Shown here: positions 1-12,238 of the stretch, in pieces | Layout: each line of letters starts with the position of its first letter | How positions within the stretch are numbered: the first letter of the stretch is position 1 | Assembly (NCBI RefSeq): GCF_015265435.1 | Contig: NZ_JABJWH010000001.1 | Coordinates: 86,562 to 150,561, forward strand | Direction of reading: 5' to 3' | DNA from: Alloalcanivorax profundimaris | GTDB lineage: Bacteria > Pseudomonadota > Gammaproteobacteria > Pseudomonadales > Alcanivoracaceae | Length of the DNA: 64,000 nt | The notes under the pieces: generated by a model | Seen by the model: the letters and a program-made list of their open reading frames with translations, nothing else | What the model was told of the DNA's origin: nothing | Databases searched by the model: none | Program-made: the position numbers and the translations under genes

Positions 1-227
1 GCTGGCGCCGCCCTGCAGGAACAGCACCGCGTAGTCGTCGGACAGGCCGAGCAGGTCGCGCAGGTCGCGCTCCGCCTTTTCGGCCATGTCCACGATCACC
101 GAGTCGCGATGGCTCATTTCCATCACCGACATGCCGGTGCCCCGGTAGTCCAGCATTTCCTCCCGGGCCCGTTGCAGGACCGCCTCCGGCAGCGCCGCCG
201 GACCGGCGCAGAAGTTGTACGCGCGGC

Positions 228-231
<4 letters not shown>
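1..231 (-). CDS. serC: Phosphoserine aminotransferase SerC, N-terminal part (cut by window edge)
   Basis: PLP-dependent enzyme that makes 3-phosphoserine from 3-phosphohydroxypyruvate and glutamate in serine synthesis, and acts in the pyridoxal phosphate pathway. Only the first 77 residues lie in the window. They begin [15 protein letters not shown] and continue through [19 protein letters not shown] and VLFLQGGAS, all hallmark SerC segments. The start codon overlaps the gyrA stop as ATGA, so the two genes are translationally coupled. The gyrA-serC order is the same as in Pseudomonas. The rest of the gene lies to the left of the window. Confidence 0.93.
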
Positions 232-2957
<2,726 letters not shown>

Positions 2958-3050
2958 GGCGTTCCTTTATATGGGTCCAGGGACAGTCCGGGAAAGCCCC
3001 GGATGATAGCACAGCGGCGGCTGGCCGGGCGATACGGACGCCAAGCCGCC

Positions 3051-3217
3051 GGATACAGGATGCAGGATGCAGGGTACAGGCGCGTGGTCGGGTGGCGACG
3101 AGCCTCTGGCATCAGGCTCCGCGCTGCAAGGCCAAGTTCACGACCAGCACGAACCCGCGGGCTCGGCGCCTCGGTCGGTACGGCTTCGTCCACGCCTGAA
3201 TCCTGCATCCTGTATCC
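3051..3217. repeat. Inverted pair of 7-nt iterated repeats (GGATRCA type)
   Basis: The 310-bp gap between the divergent gyrA and mtaD genes holds an arm of about 30 nt at 3051-3080 made of iterated GGATRCA units. A reverse-complement arm lies at 3195-3220. Eighteen bases match exactly (3051-3068 against 3200-3217), about 130 bp apart. A near-identical pair lies at 32808-32874. The right arm ends about 16 bp upstream of a TATACT hexamer at 3234-3239, which could be the mtaD -10 element. Function is unknown. Confidence 0.75.
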
Positions 3218-3267
3218 TGTAACGCCGGACGGCTATACTCGCGACCTGACCGAACAGGGAGCTTTGC

Positions 3268-4614
3268 ATGACCGACAACCGCGCGGATCTGATCGTCCAG
3301 GCCCGTTGGGTGGCGCCGGTGGCGCCGGACACCGGGGCCCTGGCCGACCACGCCCTGGTAGTGCGCGACGGCGCCATCGTCGACCTGCTGCCCACCGCCC
3401 TGGCGGCGCAGAAATGGGTGGCCGACGACACCGTGACCCTGGACCGCCATCTGCTGATTCCCGGGCTCGTCAACGCCCACACCCACGCCGCCATGAACCT
3501 GTTCCGCGGCCTGGCCGACGACCTTCCCCTGATGACCTGGCTGGAGCAGCACATCTGGCCGGCCGAGGGGCGCTGGATCGGCGAACCCTTCGTGCGCGAC
3601 GGCGCCCGGCTGGCGGCGGCGGAAATGATCCGCTCCGGCACCACCTGCTTCGGAGACATGTACTTCTTCCCGGAAACCACCGCCCGGGTGGTCATGGAAG
3701 CAGGCCTGCGGGCGGCCCTGTTCGCCCCCATCCTGGACTTCCCCACGCCCATGGGCGACGGCCCGGACGACTACCTGCGCCTGACCACCCGCGCCGCCGA
3801 TGCCTGGCGCCACGAACCGCGCATCACCATCGGTTTTGGCCCCCACGCGCCCTATACCGTGTCCGACGGCCCGCTGCGCCAGGTGCTCACCCTGGCCGAG
3901 GAACTGGACGCGCCGGTGATGATGCACGTGCACGAAACCGCCGGCGAGATCCACTCCGCCGTGGAAGCCAACGGCGAACGCCCCCTGGCCCGACTCAAGC
4001 AGCTGGGCCTGCTCAGCCCGCGCCTGATGGCGGTGCACATGACCCAGCTGCTGGACGAGGAAATCCAGTGGGTGGCGGACACCGGCACTCAGGTGGTGCA
4101 CTGCCCGGAATCCAACCTCAAGCTGGCCAGCGGCTTCTGCCCGGTGCAGCGCCTGCTGGACGCCGGCATCAACGTGGCCCTGGGCACCGACGGCGCGGCC
4201 AGCAACAATGACCTGGACATGATCGGCGAGACCCGCACCGCCGCCCTGCTCGCCAAGGGCGTGAGCCTGCGCGCGGACGCGGTGTCCGCCGACCAGGCCC
4301 TGCGCATGGCCACCCTCAACGGCGCCCGCGCACTGGGCCTGGAGCAGCACACCGGTTCACTGGAAATTGGCAAGCAGGCGGATATGGTCGCCGTGGACCT
4401 GGGCGCCCTGGAAACCCAGCCGGTCTACGACCCGGTGGCGCAGCTGGTGTACGCCGCCACCCGCGACCAGGTCACCCACAGCTGGGTGGCCGGCCGCTGC
4501 CTGATGCGTGAGCGCCAGTTGACCACGCTGAACGCCGCCCTGATCGCCAAGAACGCCGGCGAATGGCGGGACAAGATCGCCCAGGCCGATCACTCACCGG
4601 AGAATCAGCAATGA
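3268..4614 (+). CDS. mtaD: 5-methylthioadenosine / S-adenosylhomocysteine deaminase (TRZ/ATZ amidohydrolase)
   Basis: Metal-dependent amidohydrolase of 448 residues. The motif [18 protein letters not shown] carries the two first metal-binding histidines. Further metal and catalytic residues are in [14 protein letters not shown] and [14 protein letters not shown]. The P. aeruginosa homologue at the same position (PA3170) is a methylthioadenosine deaminase that feeds methionine salvage, so that substrate is most likely; S-adenosylhomocysteine or another aminopurine nucleoside is the alternative. AGGGAG at 3257-3262 precedes the ATG. The stop overlaps the ubiG start (ATGA), so this is the first gene of the mtaD-ubiG-mupP-yciK operon. 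Confidence 0.88.
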   Translation: MTDNRADLIVQARWVAPVAPDTGALADHALVVRDGAIVDLLPTALAAQKWVADDTVTLDRHLLIPGLVNAHTHAAMNLFRGLADDLPLMTWLEQHIWPAEGRWIGEPFVRDGARLAAAEMIRSGTTCFGDMYFFPETTARVVMEAGLRAALFAPILDFPTPMGDGPDDYLRLTTRAADAWRHEPRITIGFGPHAPYTVSDGPLRQVLTLAEELDAPVMMHVHETAGEIHSAVEANGERPLARLKQLGLLSPRLMAVHMTQLLDEEIQWVADTGTQVVHCPESNLKLASGFCPVQRLLDAGINVALGTDGAASNNDLDMIGETRTAALLAKGVSLRADAVSADQALRMATLNGARALGLEQHTGSLEIGKQADMVAVDLGALETQPVYDPVAQLVYAATRDQVTHSWVAGRCLMRERQLTTLNAALIAKNAGEWRDKIAQADHSPENQQ

Positions 4615-5315
4615 GCCAAGCCAACGTCGACAGCGCCGAAATCGCCAAATTCAACGCCCTGGCGGAACGCTGGTGGGACCCGGAGTCCGAGTTCCGCCCG
4701 CTGCACGACATCAACCCGCTGCGGTTGAACTACATCGACGAGCGCCTGGACCTGCCCGGCAAGAAAGTCATCGACATCGGCTGCGGTGGCGGCCTGCTCT
4801 CCGAGGGCATGGCCCGGCGCGGCGCCCGGGTCACCGGCATCGACCTGGGCGAGGCGCCCCTGGCGGTGGCCCGGCTGCACGCCGAGCAGAGCGGCGTGGA
4901 GGTGGAATACCGCCAGGTGCCCGCCGAGGAGATCGCCGCCGAGCGGGCCGGCCAATACGACGCCGTCACCTGCCTGGAGATGCTCGAGCACGTGCCCGAC
5001 CCGTCCTCGGTGATCCGCGCCTGCGCCACCCTGGTGAAACCCGGCGGCCAGGTGTTCTTCAGCACCATCAACCGCAACCCGAAGGCGTTCCTGTTCGCCA
5101 TCGTCGGCGCCGAGTACGTGCTGCGTCTGCTGCCCCGGGGCACCCACGAATACGCCAAGCTGATCCGCCCCTCGGAGCTGGCCGGCTGGGCCCGGGACGC
5201 CGCCCTGGAGGTGCGCGACACCACCGGCATGACCTACAACCCGCTGGCCCAGGTCTACAAACTCAACCGGGATGTTTCCGTGAACTATCTGATGCACGCG
5301 GTGCGCCGTGCTTGA
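4611..5315 (+). CDS. ubiG: Ubiquinone biosynthesis O-methyltransferase UbiG
   Basis: SAM-dependent enzyme that performs both O-methylations of ubiquinone synthesis. The 234-residue protein begins [24 protein letters not shown], the typical UbiG N-terminus with FxxLAxxWWD. The SAM-binding loop is [26 protein letters not shown] and FFSTINRN are also family motifs. I chose the ATG at 4611 because it overlaps the mtaD stop and gives the usual UbiG length; an upstream in-frame start at 4563 would only add non-conserved residues. It overlaps mupP downstream. Confidence 0.96.
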   Translation: MSQANVDSAEIAKFNALAERWWDPESEFRPLHDINPLRLNYIDERLDLPGKKVIDIGCGGGLLSEGMARRGARVTGIDLGEAPLAVARLHAEQSGVEVEYRQVPAEEIAAERAGQYDAVTCLEMLEHVPDPSSVIRACATLVKPGGQVFFSTINRNPKAFLFAIVGAEYVLRLLPRGTHEYAKLIRPSELAGWARDAALEVRDTTGMTYNPLAQVYKLNRDVSVNYLMHAVRRA

Positions 5316-5976
5316 GGCGGTTTTCTTCGATCTCGACGGCACCCTGGTGGACACCGCGCCGGACTTTTACGTAGTGCTCAACCAGGTGCTGGAGGCCCAT
5401 GGCCACCCGCCGGTGAGCTACCAGGCGGTGCGCGCCACCGTCTCCAACGGCGCCCGCGCCCTCACCGAGCTGGGCTTCGGCCTGGCCCCCGGTGACGACG
5501 GCTTCGACCGGCGCCTGGACGATCTGCTGGAGGCCTACGGCCGGCGGCTGGACGTGGACACCCGGCTGTTCGAGGGCATGGCGGAATCCCTCGCCTGGCT
5601 GGAAAGCAACGACCTGCCCTGGGGCGTGGTCACCAACAAACCGGAACGCTTCACCCGGCCGGTACTGGCCGGCCTGGGCCTGCTGGAGCGGGCCGTGGCG
5701 GTGATCTGCCCGGACCAGGTGGCCGAGCGCAAGCCGCACCCGGAGGGCCTGCTCAAGGCGGCGGCCACCGCCAACGCCAACCCGGTGCACTGCCTGTACG
5801 TGGGCGACCACCTGCGTGACATCCAGGCCGGACTCAATGCGAAAATGGTCACCGCCACCGCTGCCTTCGGCTACGTGGACGCGGACGACAACCCGCGCGC
5901 CTGGCCGGCGGACCACTATCTGGAACGGGGCGAGGACCTGCCCGCCCTGCTGCGCAGTCTCAATCAGGACGACTAA
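5308..5976 (+). CDS. mupP: HAD-family phosphatase, probably N-acetylmuramic acid 6-phosphate phosphatase MupP
   Basis: Haloacid dehalogenase-like phosphatase of 222 residues. Motif I is [14 protein letters not shown], motif II VVTNKP, motif III lysine lies in [11 protein letters not shown] and motif IV is [12 protein letters not shown]. By sequence alone it reads as a phosphoglycolate phosphatase (Gph). The ubiG-mupP-yciK order is that of Pseudomonas PA3171-PA3173, where this gene is MupP of the cell-wall recycling route to UDP-MurNAc. That context favours MupP. The start is GTG at 5308, inside the ubiG end. Confidence 0.8.
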   Translation: MLEAVFFDLDGTLVDTAPDFYVVLNQVLEAHGHPPVSYQAVRATVSNGARALTELGFGLAPGDDGFDRRLDDLLEAYGRRLDVDTRLFEGMAESLAWLESNDLPWGVVTNKPERFTRPVLAGLGLLERAVAVICPDQVAERKPHPEGLLKAAATANANPVHCLYVGDHLRDIQAGLNAKMVTATAAFGYVDADDNPRAWPADHYLERGEDLPALLRSLNQDD

Positions 5977-5979
5977 GGC

Positions 5980-6753
5980 ATGGACATCAAGGCAATCAAC
6001 GACCGCGCCGTCAGCTACCAATGCACGGTGGACACCTTCAAGGACCGCATCATCCTGGTCACCGGCGCCGGCGCCGGCATCGGTCGCGCCGTGGCCCTGG
6101 CCCTGGCCGCCCATGGCGCCACCGTGATCCTGCTGGGCCGTACCCAGGCCAAGCTGGAAGCGGTCTACGACGAGATCAAGGCCGCCGGCGGCCCGGAACC
6201 GGCCCTGGCGCCGGTCAACCTGGAAGTGGCCCGCCCGGAGGACTACCGGGAACTGGCCACCCTGTTCGACAAGGAATTCGGGCGTCTCGACGGCGTGCTG
6301 CACAATGCCTCGGTGCTCGGCGACGTCACTCCCCTGGACCGCTACGGCGCCGACACCTGGGAATCGGTGATGCGCGTCAACGTCAACGCCGCCTTCCACC
6401 TCACCCAGGCGCTGCTGCCGCTGCTGCGCAACAGCGAGGACGGCCGCATCCTGTTCACCTCGTCCAGCGTGGGCCGGCGCGGCCGCGCCTTCTGGGGCGC
6501 CTATGCCGCCTCCAAGGCGGCCACCGAGAACCTGGCGCAGACCCTGGCCGACGAGCTGGAGAACATCAGCCCGATCCGCACCAACACCCTGAACCCGGGC
6601 GCCACCCGCACCGACATGCGCGCCCTCGCCTACCCCGGCGAGGACCCGGCCACCCTGAAGGCGCCGGAGGAGATCGTCGCGCCCTACCTGTTCCTGCTCG
6701 GGCCGGACAGCCGCGACGTCAACGGCGTGTCCCTGGACGCCCAACCGAAATAA
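5980..6753 (+). CDS. yciK: YciK-family short-chain dehydrogenase/reductase
   Basis: NAD(P)-dependent oxidoreductase of the classical SDR fold, 257 residues. The nucleotide-binding loop is TGAGAGIGRAVA, the NNAG-equivalent is LHNASVLG, and the catalytic Ser and YxxxK are in FTSSSVGRRGR and GAYAASKAATENL. Its place three bases after mupP and the length match YciK. The physiological substrate of YciK is not established. Downstream comes a repeat-rich spacer, so the operon probably ends here. Confidence 0.9.
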   Translation: MDIKAINDRAVSYQCTVDTFKDRIILVTGAGAGIGRAVALALAAHGATVILLGRTQAKLEAVYDEIKAAGGPEPALAPVNLEVARPEDYRELATLFDKEFGRLDGVLHNASVLGDVTPLDRYGADTWESVMRVNVNAAFHLTQALLPLLRNSEDGRILFTSSSVGRRGRAFWGAYAASKAATENLAQTLADELENISPIRTNTLNPGATRTDMRALAYPGEDPATLKAPEEIVAPYLFLLGPDSRDVNGVSLDAQPK

Positions 6754-6768
6754 CCGCTGTCCCTGATT

Positions 6769-6792
6769 TGTAGGAGCGGCTTCAGCCGCGAT
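6769..6792 (+). repeat. REP-like palindrome, single copy
   Basis: TGTAGGAGCGGCTTCAGCCG followed by CGAT lies 15 bp after yciK. It is a GCGGCTTCAGCCGC variant of the palindrome found as pairs elsewhere in the window. It can form a short stem at the end of the yciK transcript. Confidence 0.75.
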
Positions 6793-6796
6793 GGCG

Positions 6797-6845
6797 CTGC
6801 AAGCTGCAAGCTGCAAGCTGCAAGCTGCAAGCTGCAAGCTGCAAG
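6797..6845 (+). repeat. Seven perfect tandem copies of CTGCAAG
   Basis: The heptamer CTGCAAG is repeated exactly seven times over 49 bp, between the REP element and the inverted heptamer pair at 6886-7047. Copy number may vary between strains by slippage. It lies in a 468-bp spacer without a supportable gene. Confidence 0.95.
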
Positions 6846-6885
6846 CCAGGACATGATGGCGGGGAGGCCGTGCCTGTCAAAAATA

Positions 6886-7047
6886 GTTGCAAGTTACAAG
6901 TTGCAAGTTGAAGGGGGGAGCCGAGCGGCTTTCCCGTGGCCTGCGGCCGGGAATGGCTTTTGCGGGTCGAATTCTCTTAAGCGCGCGCAGGGCCTTCAGG
7001 CCTCGCCGACCCCGCCCCTTTCAACTTGCAACTTGCAACTTGCAACT
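6886..7047. repeat. Inverted pair of TTGCAAG heptamer arrays
   Basis: The left arm at 6886-6918 reads GTTGCAAGTTACAAGTTGCA then AGTTGAAGGGGGG. The right arm at 7015-7047 is its reverse complement with one or two mismatches over about 32 bases. The arms enclose about 95 bp. Transcription across it would give a long hairpin. It belongs to the same structural class as 3051-3217 and 32808-32874 (7-nt periodic arms in inverted orientation) but with a different heptamer. The rest of the spacer (7048-7221) shows only the ribosome site of the next gene. Confidence 0.85.
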
Positions 7048-7221
7048 GGCGCCTCGCCAACGGCACGGCCCTTCCTCCAGCACGGCCCGCTTCTAGCTTA
7101 ACCTTCGTGGCGCCCCCGTTGACCCCGGCGCCATCCGCCCCCGTCAAGCCGGTATCTTCACGCCCGGCCCACCGTGTTTAACTCGCTTAAAACCCCTCTA
7201 AAAACAAAAGCAGGGATTGTT

Positions 7222-8409
7222 ATGCGTCGTTTTACCCTGATTTTAATTGCACTGATTCTGTCCTCATTTTGCGCGGTCAGCGCGCAGCAAATGCAGCTGA
7301 GTAACGAGCAACGCCAGGCGATGGAAAAACTCCTGCCCGGCGTCACCATCGACGATCGCGTGGTGCGGGGCCTGGCGGACATTTATTATTCCCGCGATAT
7401 GCCGGTGCGGGTCCGCCTGAAGGCGATCAGCAAGCTGGTGGGCATCGACCAGATGCCGCCCGGTACCGCCCTCAGCCGCAAAATCTGCATCTGGGACATT
7501 GCCGGCCGCGCCGGCCCGGTATTCCAGGCCGCCATGGACCAGCGCGCCATGGCCCAGGAATACGGCATCAACCTGGAAATGGTGCCGTTCACCAACGAAA
7601 CCGTGATGGTCGAGGAGCTCAAGGCCGGGCGCTGCGACGCGGCGCTGATGAGCGGCTTCCGCGCCCGCCTGTTCAACAAATACACCGGCACCATCGACTC
7701 CATCGGCGGCGTGCCGGACAACAAGCACATGCGCACCCTGCTCAAGGTGCTCGCCCACCCCAGCCAGGCGGATAAAATGGTGCAGGGCGAGTACGTGATC
7801 ATGGGCATGTTCTCCGGCGGCGGCGTGCACATCTTCGTCAACGACAAACGGATCAGTTCCCTGGCCAAGGCCGCCGGCAAAAAGGTGGCGGTGCTCGACT
7901 ACGACCAGACCCAGGCGGAAATGGTGGCCGGCATCGGCGCCACCCCGGTGCCCTCCGACATCGTCAGTGCCCCCAATAAGTTCAACAACGGCGTGGTGGA
8001 CATTCTCGCCGCGCCCCTGGTGGCCTATGAACTGCTGGAACTCTACAAGGGCATGGAGCCGGACGGCGGCATCGTCGACTACCCCATCGCCCAGCTGAGC
8101 ATGCAGCTGGTGGGCCGGCTGGACAAGTTCCCCAACGAGATCGCCCAGCTGGTGCGCGAAGCCTCCTTCGAGGCCTACGACCGGGTCCGCGAGCGGGTCA
8201 AGATCGAGGAGGACCGGGTACCCGACCGCTGGTGGATCGACATCCCCGACAACGAAAAACGGGTCTACGAGAGCATGATGCAGGACGCCCGCGACGTGCT
8301 GCGCAAGGAAGGCTACTACGACGGCGAAATGCTCGACCTGCAACGCCGCATCCGCTGCAAGTTCGATTCGTCCCGGGGCGAATGCGCCGGCGCCGGAGGC
8401 GGTTCATGA
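7222..8409 (+). CDS. AdeT-like putative solute-binding protein, paralogue 1
   Basis: Secreted periplasmic protein of 395 residues, one of four paralogues here. The signal peptide starts MRRFTLILIALILSS and ends near VSAQQ. A GTG 48 bp upstream gives an N-terminus ahead of the signal, so I chose the ATG at 7222, which has AGGGA before it. A lead of about 65 residues unique to this copy precedes the core, which begins KICIWDIAGRAGP. Core cysteines recur in all four: ICIWD, AGRCDAAL, and the C-terminal pair RCK-x5-RGEC. This family was once called an RND efflux component (AdeT), but the sequence is that of a soluble binding protein. TRAP permeases lie nearby. Ligand is unknown. Confidence 0.75.
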   Translation: MRRFTLILIALILSSFCAVSAQQMQLSNEQRQAMEKLLPGVTIDDRVVRGLADIYYSRDMPVRVRLKAISKLVGIDQMPPGTALSRKICIWDIAGRAGPVFQAAMDQRAMAQEYGINLEMVPFTNETVMVEELKAGRCDAALMSGFRARLFNKYTGTIDSIGGVPDNKHMRTLLKVLAHPSQADKMVQGEYVIMGMFSGGGVHIFVNDKRISSLAKAAGKKVAVLDYDQTQAEMVAGIGATPVPSDIVSAPNKFNNGVVDILAAPLVAYELLELYKGMEPDGGIVDYPIAQLSMQLVGRLDKFPNEIAQLVREASFEAYDRVRERVKIEEDRVPDRWWIDIPDNEKRVYESMMQDARDVLRKEGYYDGEMLDLQRRIRCKFDSSRGECAGAGGGS

Positions 8410-9440
8410 AGGCGGTTCTGCTCAGCGCCCTGTTGATCCTGGCCGGTGGCCTGGCGGCGCCCGCCGGGGCCGACGACCGGCCCCTGCGCGAGCGCCTCGC
8501 CGACCGCCGCGAGGTGAACATCTGCATCTGGGACCTGGTGGGCCGCCACGGCCCCATCTTCAGTGCCGCCCAGGACCAGACCACCCGCTTCCTGAAATAC
8601 GGCATCAAGGTGAACCTGGAGCCCTACACCGACGAGCGCGTGATGGTGGAGGAGCTCAAGGCCGGCCGTTGCGACGCCGCCCTGATGACCGGCATGCGCG
8701 CGCGCCTGTTCAACCAGTACACCGGCACCATCGATTCCATCGGCGGCCTGCCCACCCAGGAACACCTGCGCATGCTGCTCAAGGTACTGGCCGACCCGCG
8801 CTCGGCGCCGCGCATGACCCAGGGCGAGTACGTGGTGCTGGGCGTGGCGCCCGCCGGCGGCGCCTACATCTTCGTCAACGACAAGCGCATCAACACCCTG
8901 GGCAAGGCCGCCGGCAAGAAGGTGGCGGTGCTGGATTACGATCCGGTGCAGGCGGAAATGGTGGGCGACCTGGGGGCCGCGCCGGTGCCCACGGACATCG
9001 TCCATGCCCCGGGGCTGTTCAACAACGGCGTGGTGGATGTGCTGGCCGCGCCGCTGGCGGCCTATCAGCTGATGGAGCTGTACAAGGGCATGAAACCGGA
9101 CGGCGGCATCATCGACTACCCCCTGGCGCAGATCACCCTGCAGCTGGTGGGCCACCGGGACCGGGTCAGCCCGGAGCTGGCGCAGATTACCCGGGAGCTG
9201 TTCTTCGAGAGCTACGACGACTTCCTGGGCCGGGTGCGCCAGGAAACCCGGGTGGTGCCGGAGCACTGGTTCGTGGACATCCCCGAGCAGGACAAGCGCG
9301 AGTACGAGGTGATGATGCGCGAGGCGCGCCAGGAACTGGAACGGCGCGGCTATTACAGCGCCGACATGCTGGCATTGCAGAAGCGCATTCGCTGCAAGCT
9401 GGATAACACCCGCGCGGAATGCTCCGACATCAAGCGGTGA
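8406..9440 (+). CDS. AdeT-like putative solute-binding protein, paralogue 2
   Basis: Periplasmic protein of 344 residues with signal peptide [19 protein letters not shown] ending near AGADD. The ATG overlaps the stop of paralogue 1 as ATGA, so the pair is one operon and looks like a tandem duplication. The conserved blocks EVNICIWDLVGRHGP, EELKAGRCDAALMTG, RLFNQYTGTIDSIGG and the C-terminal RCKLDNTRAEC match the other three copies. No membrane component lies directly next to it, so it may share the TRAP permeases at 13395-15722 and 17844-20192. An inverted REP pair follows. Confidence 0.75.
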   Translation: MKAVLLSALLILAGGLAAPAGADDRPLRERLADRREVNICIWDLVGRHGPIFSAAQDQTTRFLKYGIKVNLEPYTDERVMVEELKAGRCDAALMTGMRARLFNQYTGTIDSIGGLPTQEHLRMLLKVLADPRSAPRMTQGEYVVLGVAPAGGAYIFVNDKRINTLGKAAGKKVAVLDYDPVQAEMVGDLGAAPVPTDIVHAPGLFNNGVVDVLAAPLAAYQLMELYKGMKPDGGIIDYPLAQITLQLVGHRDRVSPELAQITRELFFESYDDFLGRVRQETRVVPEHWFVDIPEQDKREYEVMMREARQELERRGYYSADMLALQKRIRCKLDNTRAECSDIKR

Positions 9441-9455
9441 AATCGGTGGCCGTTG

Positions 9456-9512
9456 ATCGCGACTGAAGTCGCTCCTACAGCGGCCTGTCGTAGGAGCGAC
9501 TTCAGTCGCGAC
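9456..9512. repeat. Inverted REP pair between convergent genes
   Basis: ATCGCGACTGAAGTCGCTCC and the rest of the arm (9456-9480) face GTAGGAGCGACTTCAGTCGC (9490-9509), giving a near-perfect long stem with a loop of about 9 nt. It lies between the convergent ends of paralogue 2 and the UbiB-type kinase, where it could end transcription from both sides. Confidence 0.85.
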
Positions 9513-9524
9513 GCGCAGTAAAGC

Positions 9525-10946
9525 TCAATGCAACGGCTCGTCGCCGCCGGGCAACTGGTCCAGGGCGCCGAACATGTCCACCCGCTGGTCATTGAACATG
9601 TCCAGCTCCGGCGCCAGCGCCTGCACATAGCGGTCGAAATACAGGAACTGCTTGAGCAGCAGCGCGAACTCGCGGGGAAAACGAATGCCATGTCCCTCGC
9701 CAATGCGCACCAACTCGGTGAGCAGCTGATTTACCTCGCGGTCGTTGCGGTCCGCCTGCACCAGGGCGCTGGCGTCCACGTCGGTGAGCCGCTCCTGGAG
9801 CGCGCCGATGTCCCGGGCCAGGGCCTGCACGTCCACTTCCTCCCGGGTCATGCCCACCATGGCCATGGCCCGCGCCATGGATTCCACGTCGCCGTTACCG
9901 ATGGCCTCGAACAGCTCCATCATGCCGGCCCAGGTCTCTCGCCGGATGCGCCCCACCATGCCGAAGTCGATGAAACCGACGCGGCCGTCTTCCAGCAGCA
10001 TCAGGTTGCCGGCGTGCAGGTCGGCGTGGAAGAAATCGCACAGCATCAGACTGGAGAACCAGGTGTTCAGGGCGGTGACCAGGGTGCCCGCCGGGTCGTC
10101 GGTGTAGGCGCGCAGCACCTCCAGGTCGGTGAGCGGCACGCCGTGGAAGCGCTCCATGGTCAGCACCCGGGCGGTGGTGTGGGAGGCGATCGGCCGGGGC
10201 GCCACCACCGCGGTATTGCCGGTTTCCGCCAGGAAACGATTGAACGCCTCCAGGTTGCGGGCCTCCTGGAGGAAATCGCATTCCTCGATCATGCCCGCCT
10301 GCAGTTCCTCCACCACCCCGGACAGGGCGGATCGGGACAGCCCCGGCGCCAGGGACTCGATCACCCGGGCCGAGACATAGAGAAAGTTGAAATCGGTGAG
10401 CAGCACGTTGCGCACGCCCGGGCGCTGCACCTTGATCACCACCTCGGCGCCGTTGCGCAGCCGGGCGGCGTGCACCTGGGCAATGGAAGCGCTGGCCAGG
10501 GGTTGCGGGTCCACCCATTCAAAGGCCTCCCCCAGGGATTTGCCCAATTCGCTCTCCACCATCTCGCGGATGTAGTGAAACGGCATCGGCGGCGTGCGGT
10601 CCAGGCACTTCTGGAACTCCTGGACGTACTCCTCCGGAAACAGGGACGGCGAGCTGGCGATGAACTGGCCCAGCTTGATGTAGGTGGCGCCCAGGGATTC
10701 GAAGGTATGGCGCAGGCGCCGGGGCAAGGCGTCCCGGTCGCCGAGCAGCCAGCCGGCGCCCTGCCGGCCCACCACGCCCAGGGTTTCGAAAATACGCAGC
10801 GCGCCCCGCGCGGTGTTGCGCACCAGCGCCAGGCCTTCCCGCTCCCGGGACAGATCCTGGCGCCCCGCCTTGAGGGTGGGATCCTTGGTCATCACTTTTT
10901 TCGAACTCCGCGACAAGTTCCTTGAAGGCATTGGCTGTTTTGACAT
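9525..10946 (-). CDS. AarF/ABC1/UbiB-family atypical kinase
   Basis: Protein kinase-like fold of the UbiB/COQ8 family, 473 residues. The ABC1 signature is visible in [41 protein letters not shown] and the catalytic segment [24 protein letters not shown]. UbiB members support ubiquinone synthesis, but this copy is not next to ubiE or ubiJ and lacks an obvious C-terminal membrane pair, so its target is open. Start is uncertain: ATG at 10946 or ATG at 10892 (MTKDPTLK), neither with a strong ribosome site. An overlapping frame from 10977 encodes a helical N-terminus that joins this one if a run of six A were one shorter. Confidence 0.85.
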   Translation of the reverse strand: MSKQPMPSRNLSRSSKKVMTKDPTLKAGRQDLSREREGLALVRNTARGALRIFETLGVVGRQGAGWLLGDRDALPRRLRHTFESLGATYIKLGQFIASSPSLFPEEYVQEFQKCLDRTPPMPFHYIREMVESELGKSLGEAFEWVDPQPLASASIAQVHAARLRNGAEVVIKVQRPGVRNVLLTDFNFLYVSARVIESLAPGLSRSALSGVVEELQAGMIEECDFLQEARNLEAFNRFLAETGNTAVVAPRPIASHTTARVLTMERFHGVPLTDLEVLRAYTDDPAGTLVTALNTWFSSLMLCDFFHADLHAGNLMLLEDGRVGFIDFGMVGRIRRETWAGMMELFEAIGNGDVESMARAMAMVGMTREEVDVQALARDIGALQERLTDVDASALVQADRNDREVNQLLTELVRIGEGHGIRFPREFALLLKQFLYFDRYVQALAPELDMFNDQRVDMFGALDQLPGGDEPLH

Positions 10947-11130
10947 CAGAGCCGCGACCCAGGGTCATTATCACCAACGGGCCTCAAATTCATCATCTCA
11001 AGGCTAGCATCATGTTTGTAATGACTTACAGGCATTTATGTAATTGGCGCTTGTGCCAACTCGGAGCCGCTCTGTATGTTGCTCCGTACCGGTGTTGGTG
11101 CCGAGAGAACAATAAAAAGGAGCTCAAGGA

Positions 11131-12153
11131 ATGCGTTCTCTAGTCGATAAACTTGTACGTTCCTCACGTCTTATTCTGGCGGGGGGGATGATCACCGTGC
11201 TGTCAGGCTGCGCCATGGTCTGGAAAAGCACCGGTGATATCCTGGTCACCTTCGGCGAAGCCGAAATGGCGCCCCACCTTCTCGCCTACGACGATATCCG
11301 CATGGGGTGCATCACCGGCGAGGCTCAGACCCCGCTCCTGATGTCCTTCGAGGAAGTGGGCTCCTGGCCGGAAAAACTCGGCGTGATGACCTTCACCACC
11401 GCCGCCGTCTGCGTCGAGCAGATGGCCCTCGAGGAAGAACTCCGCTACCAGCGCGAAGTGCGCGCCGGTAACGTCTCCGCCGCCCAGGACGCGCGCATCG
11501 CCCAGAAGCGCCTGTCCGCCACCGCCGCCAAGCGCCTCTACAAGGCCTTCCGCATCATGGACGAGAAGTACGGCCCCCTCGAGGAAGGCCAGTGCCCCCG
11601 TCTGCGCAAGGACTTCGACGAACTGGTATGGCTGGTGGGCAACGTGGCCGGCGTCCAGGCCCTGGTGGCCGACGGCGTGGCCGACGGCACCGTGGGCGTG
11701 CCGCGGGACATCGTCGCCAAGGTCGAGCGCCGCATGAAGTGCCTGGACAACGAAAAATGGTGGGGCGCCCCCATGGCCGTGCGCGCCACCATCTGGTCGA
11801 TTCTGCCGCAGCTGGCTCCGGAAGGCGCCCAGCCCTGGCAGACCCTCAAGCAGTCCGAGAAGATGGGCTTCGAACAGGGCGTCCGCCTGAGCAGCGCGCT
11901 GTACGCCATGAGCGCCTACAGCAAGGGTGACAACCAGCGTCTGCGCGAGGCGATCCGCAACTTCGCCGCCAACGACCAGAACCTGGACCCGGACTACGCC
12001 ATGATCGACACCATCGCCGCCCTGCTGGTGACCGGCCTGTCCGATCGTCTGTGGACCGAGAACACCGGCAAGCGTACTCCGCTGAGCGGCCTGGGCACCT
12101 TCTGGGACGACCAGCCGGACGAGCCGGAAATGGACATCAACGACCTGCTGTAA
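11131..12153 (+). CDS. Lipoprotein, TRAP-associated TatT-like
   Basis: Lipoprotein of 340 residues: a hydrophobic signal ends in the lipobox VLSGC with Cys27. The mature part is mostly helical, with a Glu/Arg-rich segment at about residues 95-130 and a repeat-like helical middle. This fits the TatT family (T component of some TRAP transporters, helical lipoprotein), and its neighbours are an AdeT-like binding protein and a TRAP permease. The family call rests on architecture and context, not on a recognised motif. AAGGAG precedes the ATG at 11131. The stop is 85 bp before paralogue 3, so the two may be co-transcribed. Confidence 0.5.
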   Translation: MRSLVDKLVRSSRLILAGGMITVLSGCAMVWKSTGDILVTFGEAEMAPHLLAYDDIRMGCITGEAQTPLLMSFEEVGSWPEKLGVMTFTTAAVCVEQMALEEELRYQREVRAGNVSAAQDARIAQKRLSATAAKRLYKAFRIMDEKYGPLEEGQCPRLRKDFDELVWLVGNVAGVQALVADGVADGTVGVPRDIVAKVERRMKCLDNEKWWGAPMAVRATIWSILPQLAPEGAQPWQTLKQSEKMGFEQGVRLSSALYAMSAYSKGDNQRLREAIRNFAANDQNLDPDYAMIDTIAALLVTGLSDRLWTENTGKRTPLSGLGTFWDDQPDEPEMDINDLL

Positions 12154-12238
12154 GCTCCAACGCCTTCAGGAGCGGGACGCTTTCCCGAGCCCGTCCCGCT
12201 CCCATTCCACAAGAAGTATCTGCAAGGAGAGAACCGTG

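Noticed and set aside
6797..7047. Possible CRISPR array
   Set aside because: The units are 7 nt with no spacers, and the flanking arms are inverted; no cas genes.
7222..8409. Naming the AdeT-like proteins as RND efflux pump components
   Set aside because: They are soluble secreted proteins without membrane-fusion or channel features; binding-protein build and TRAP permease context fit better.
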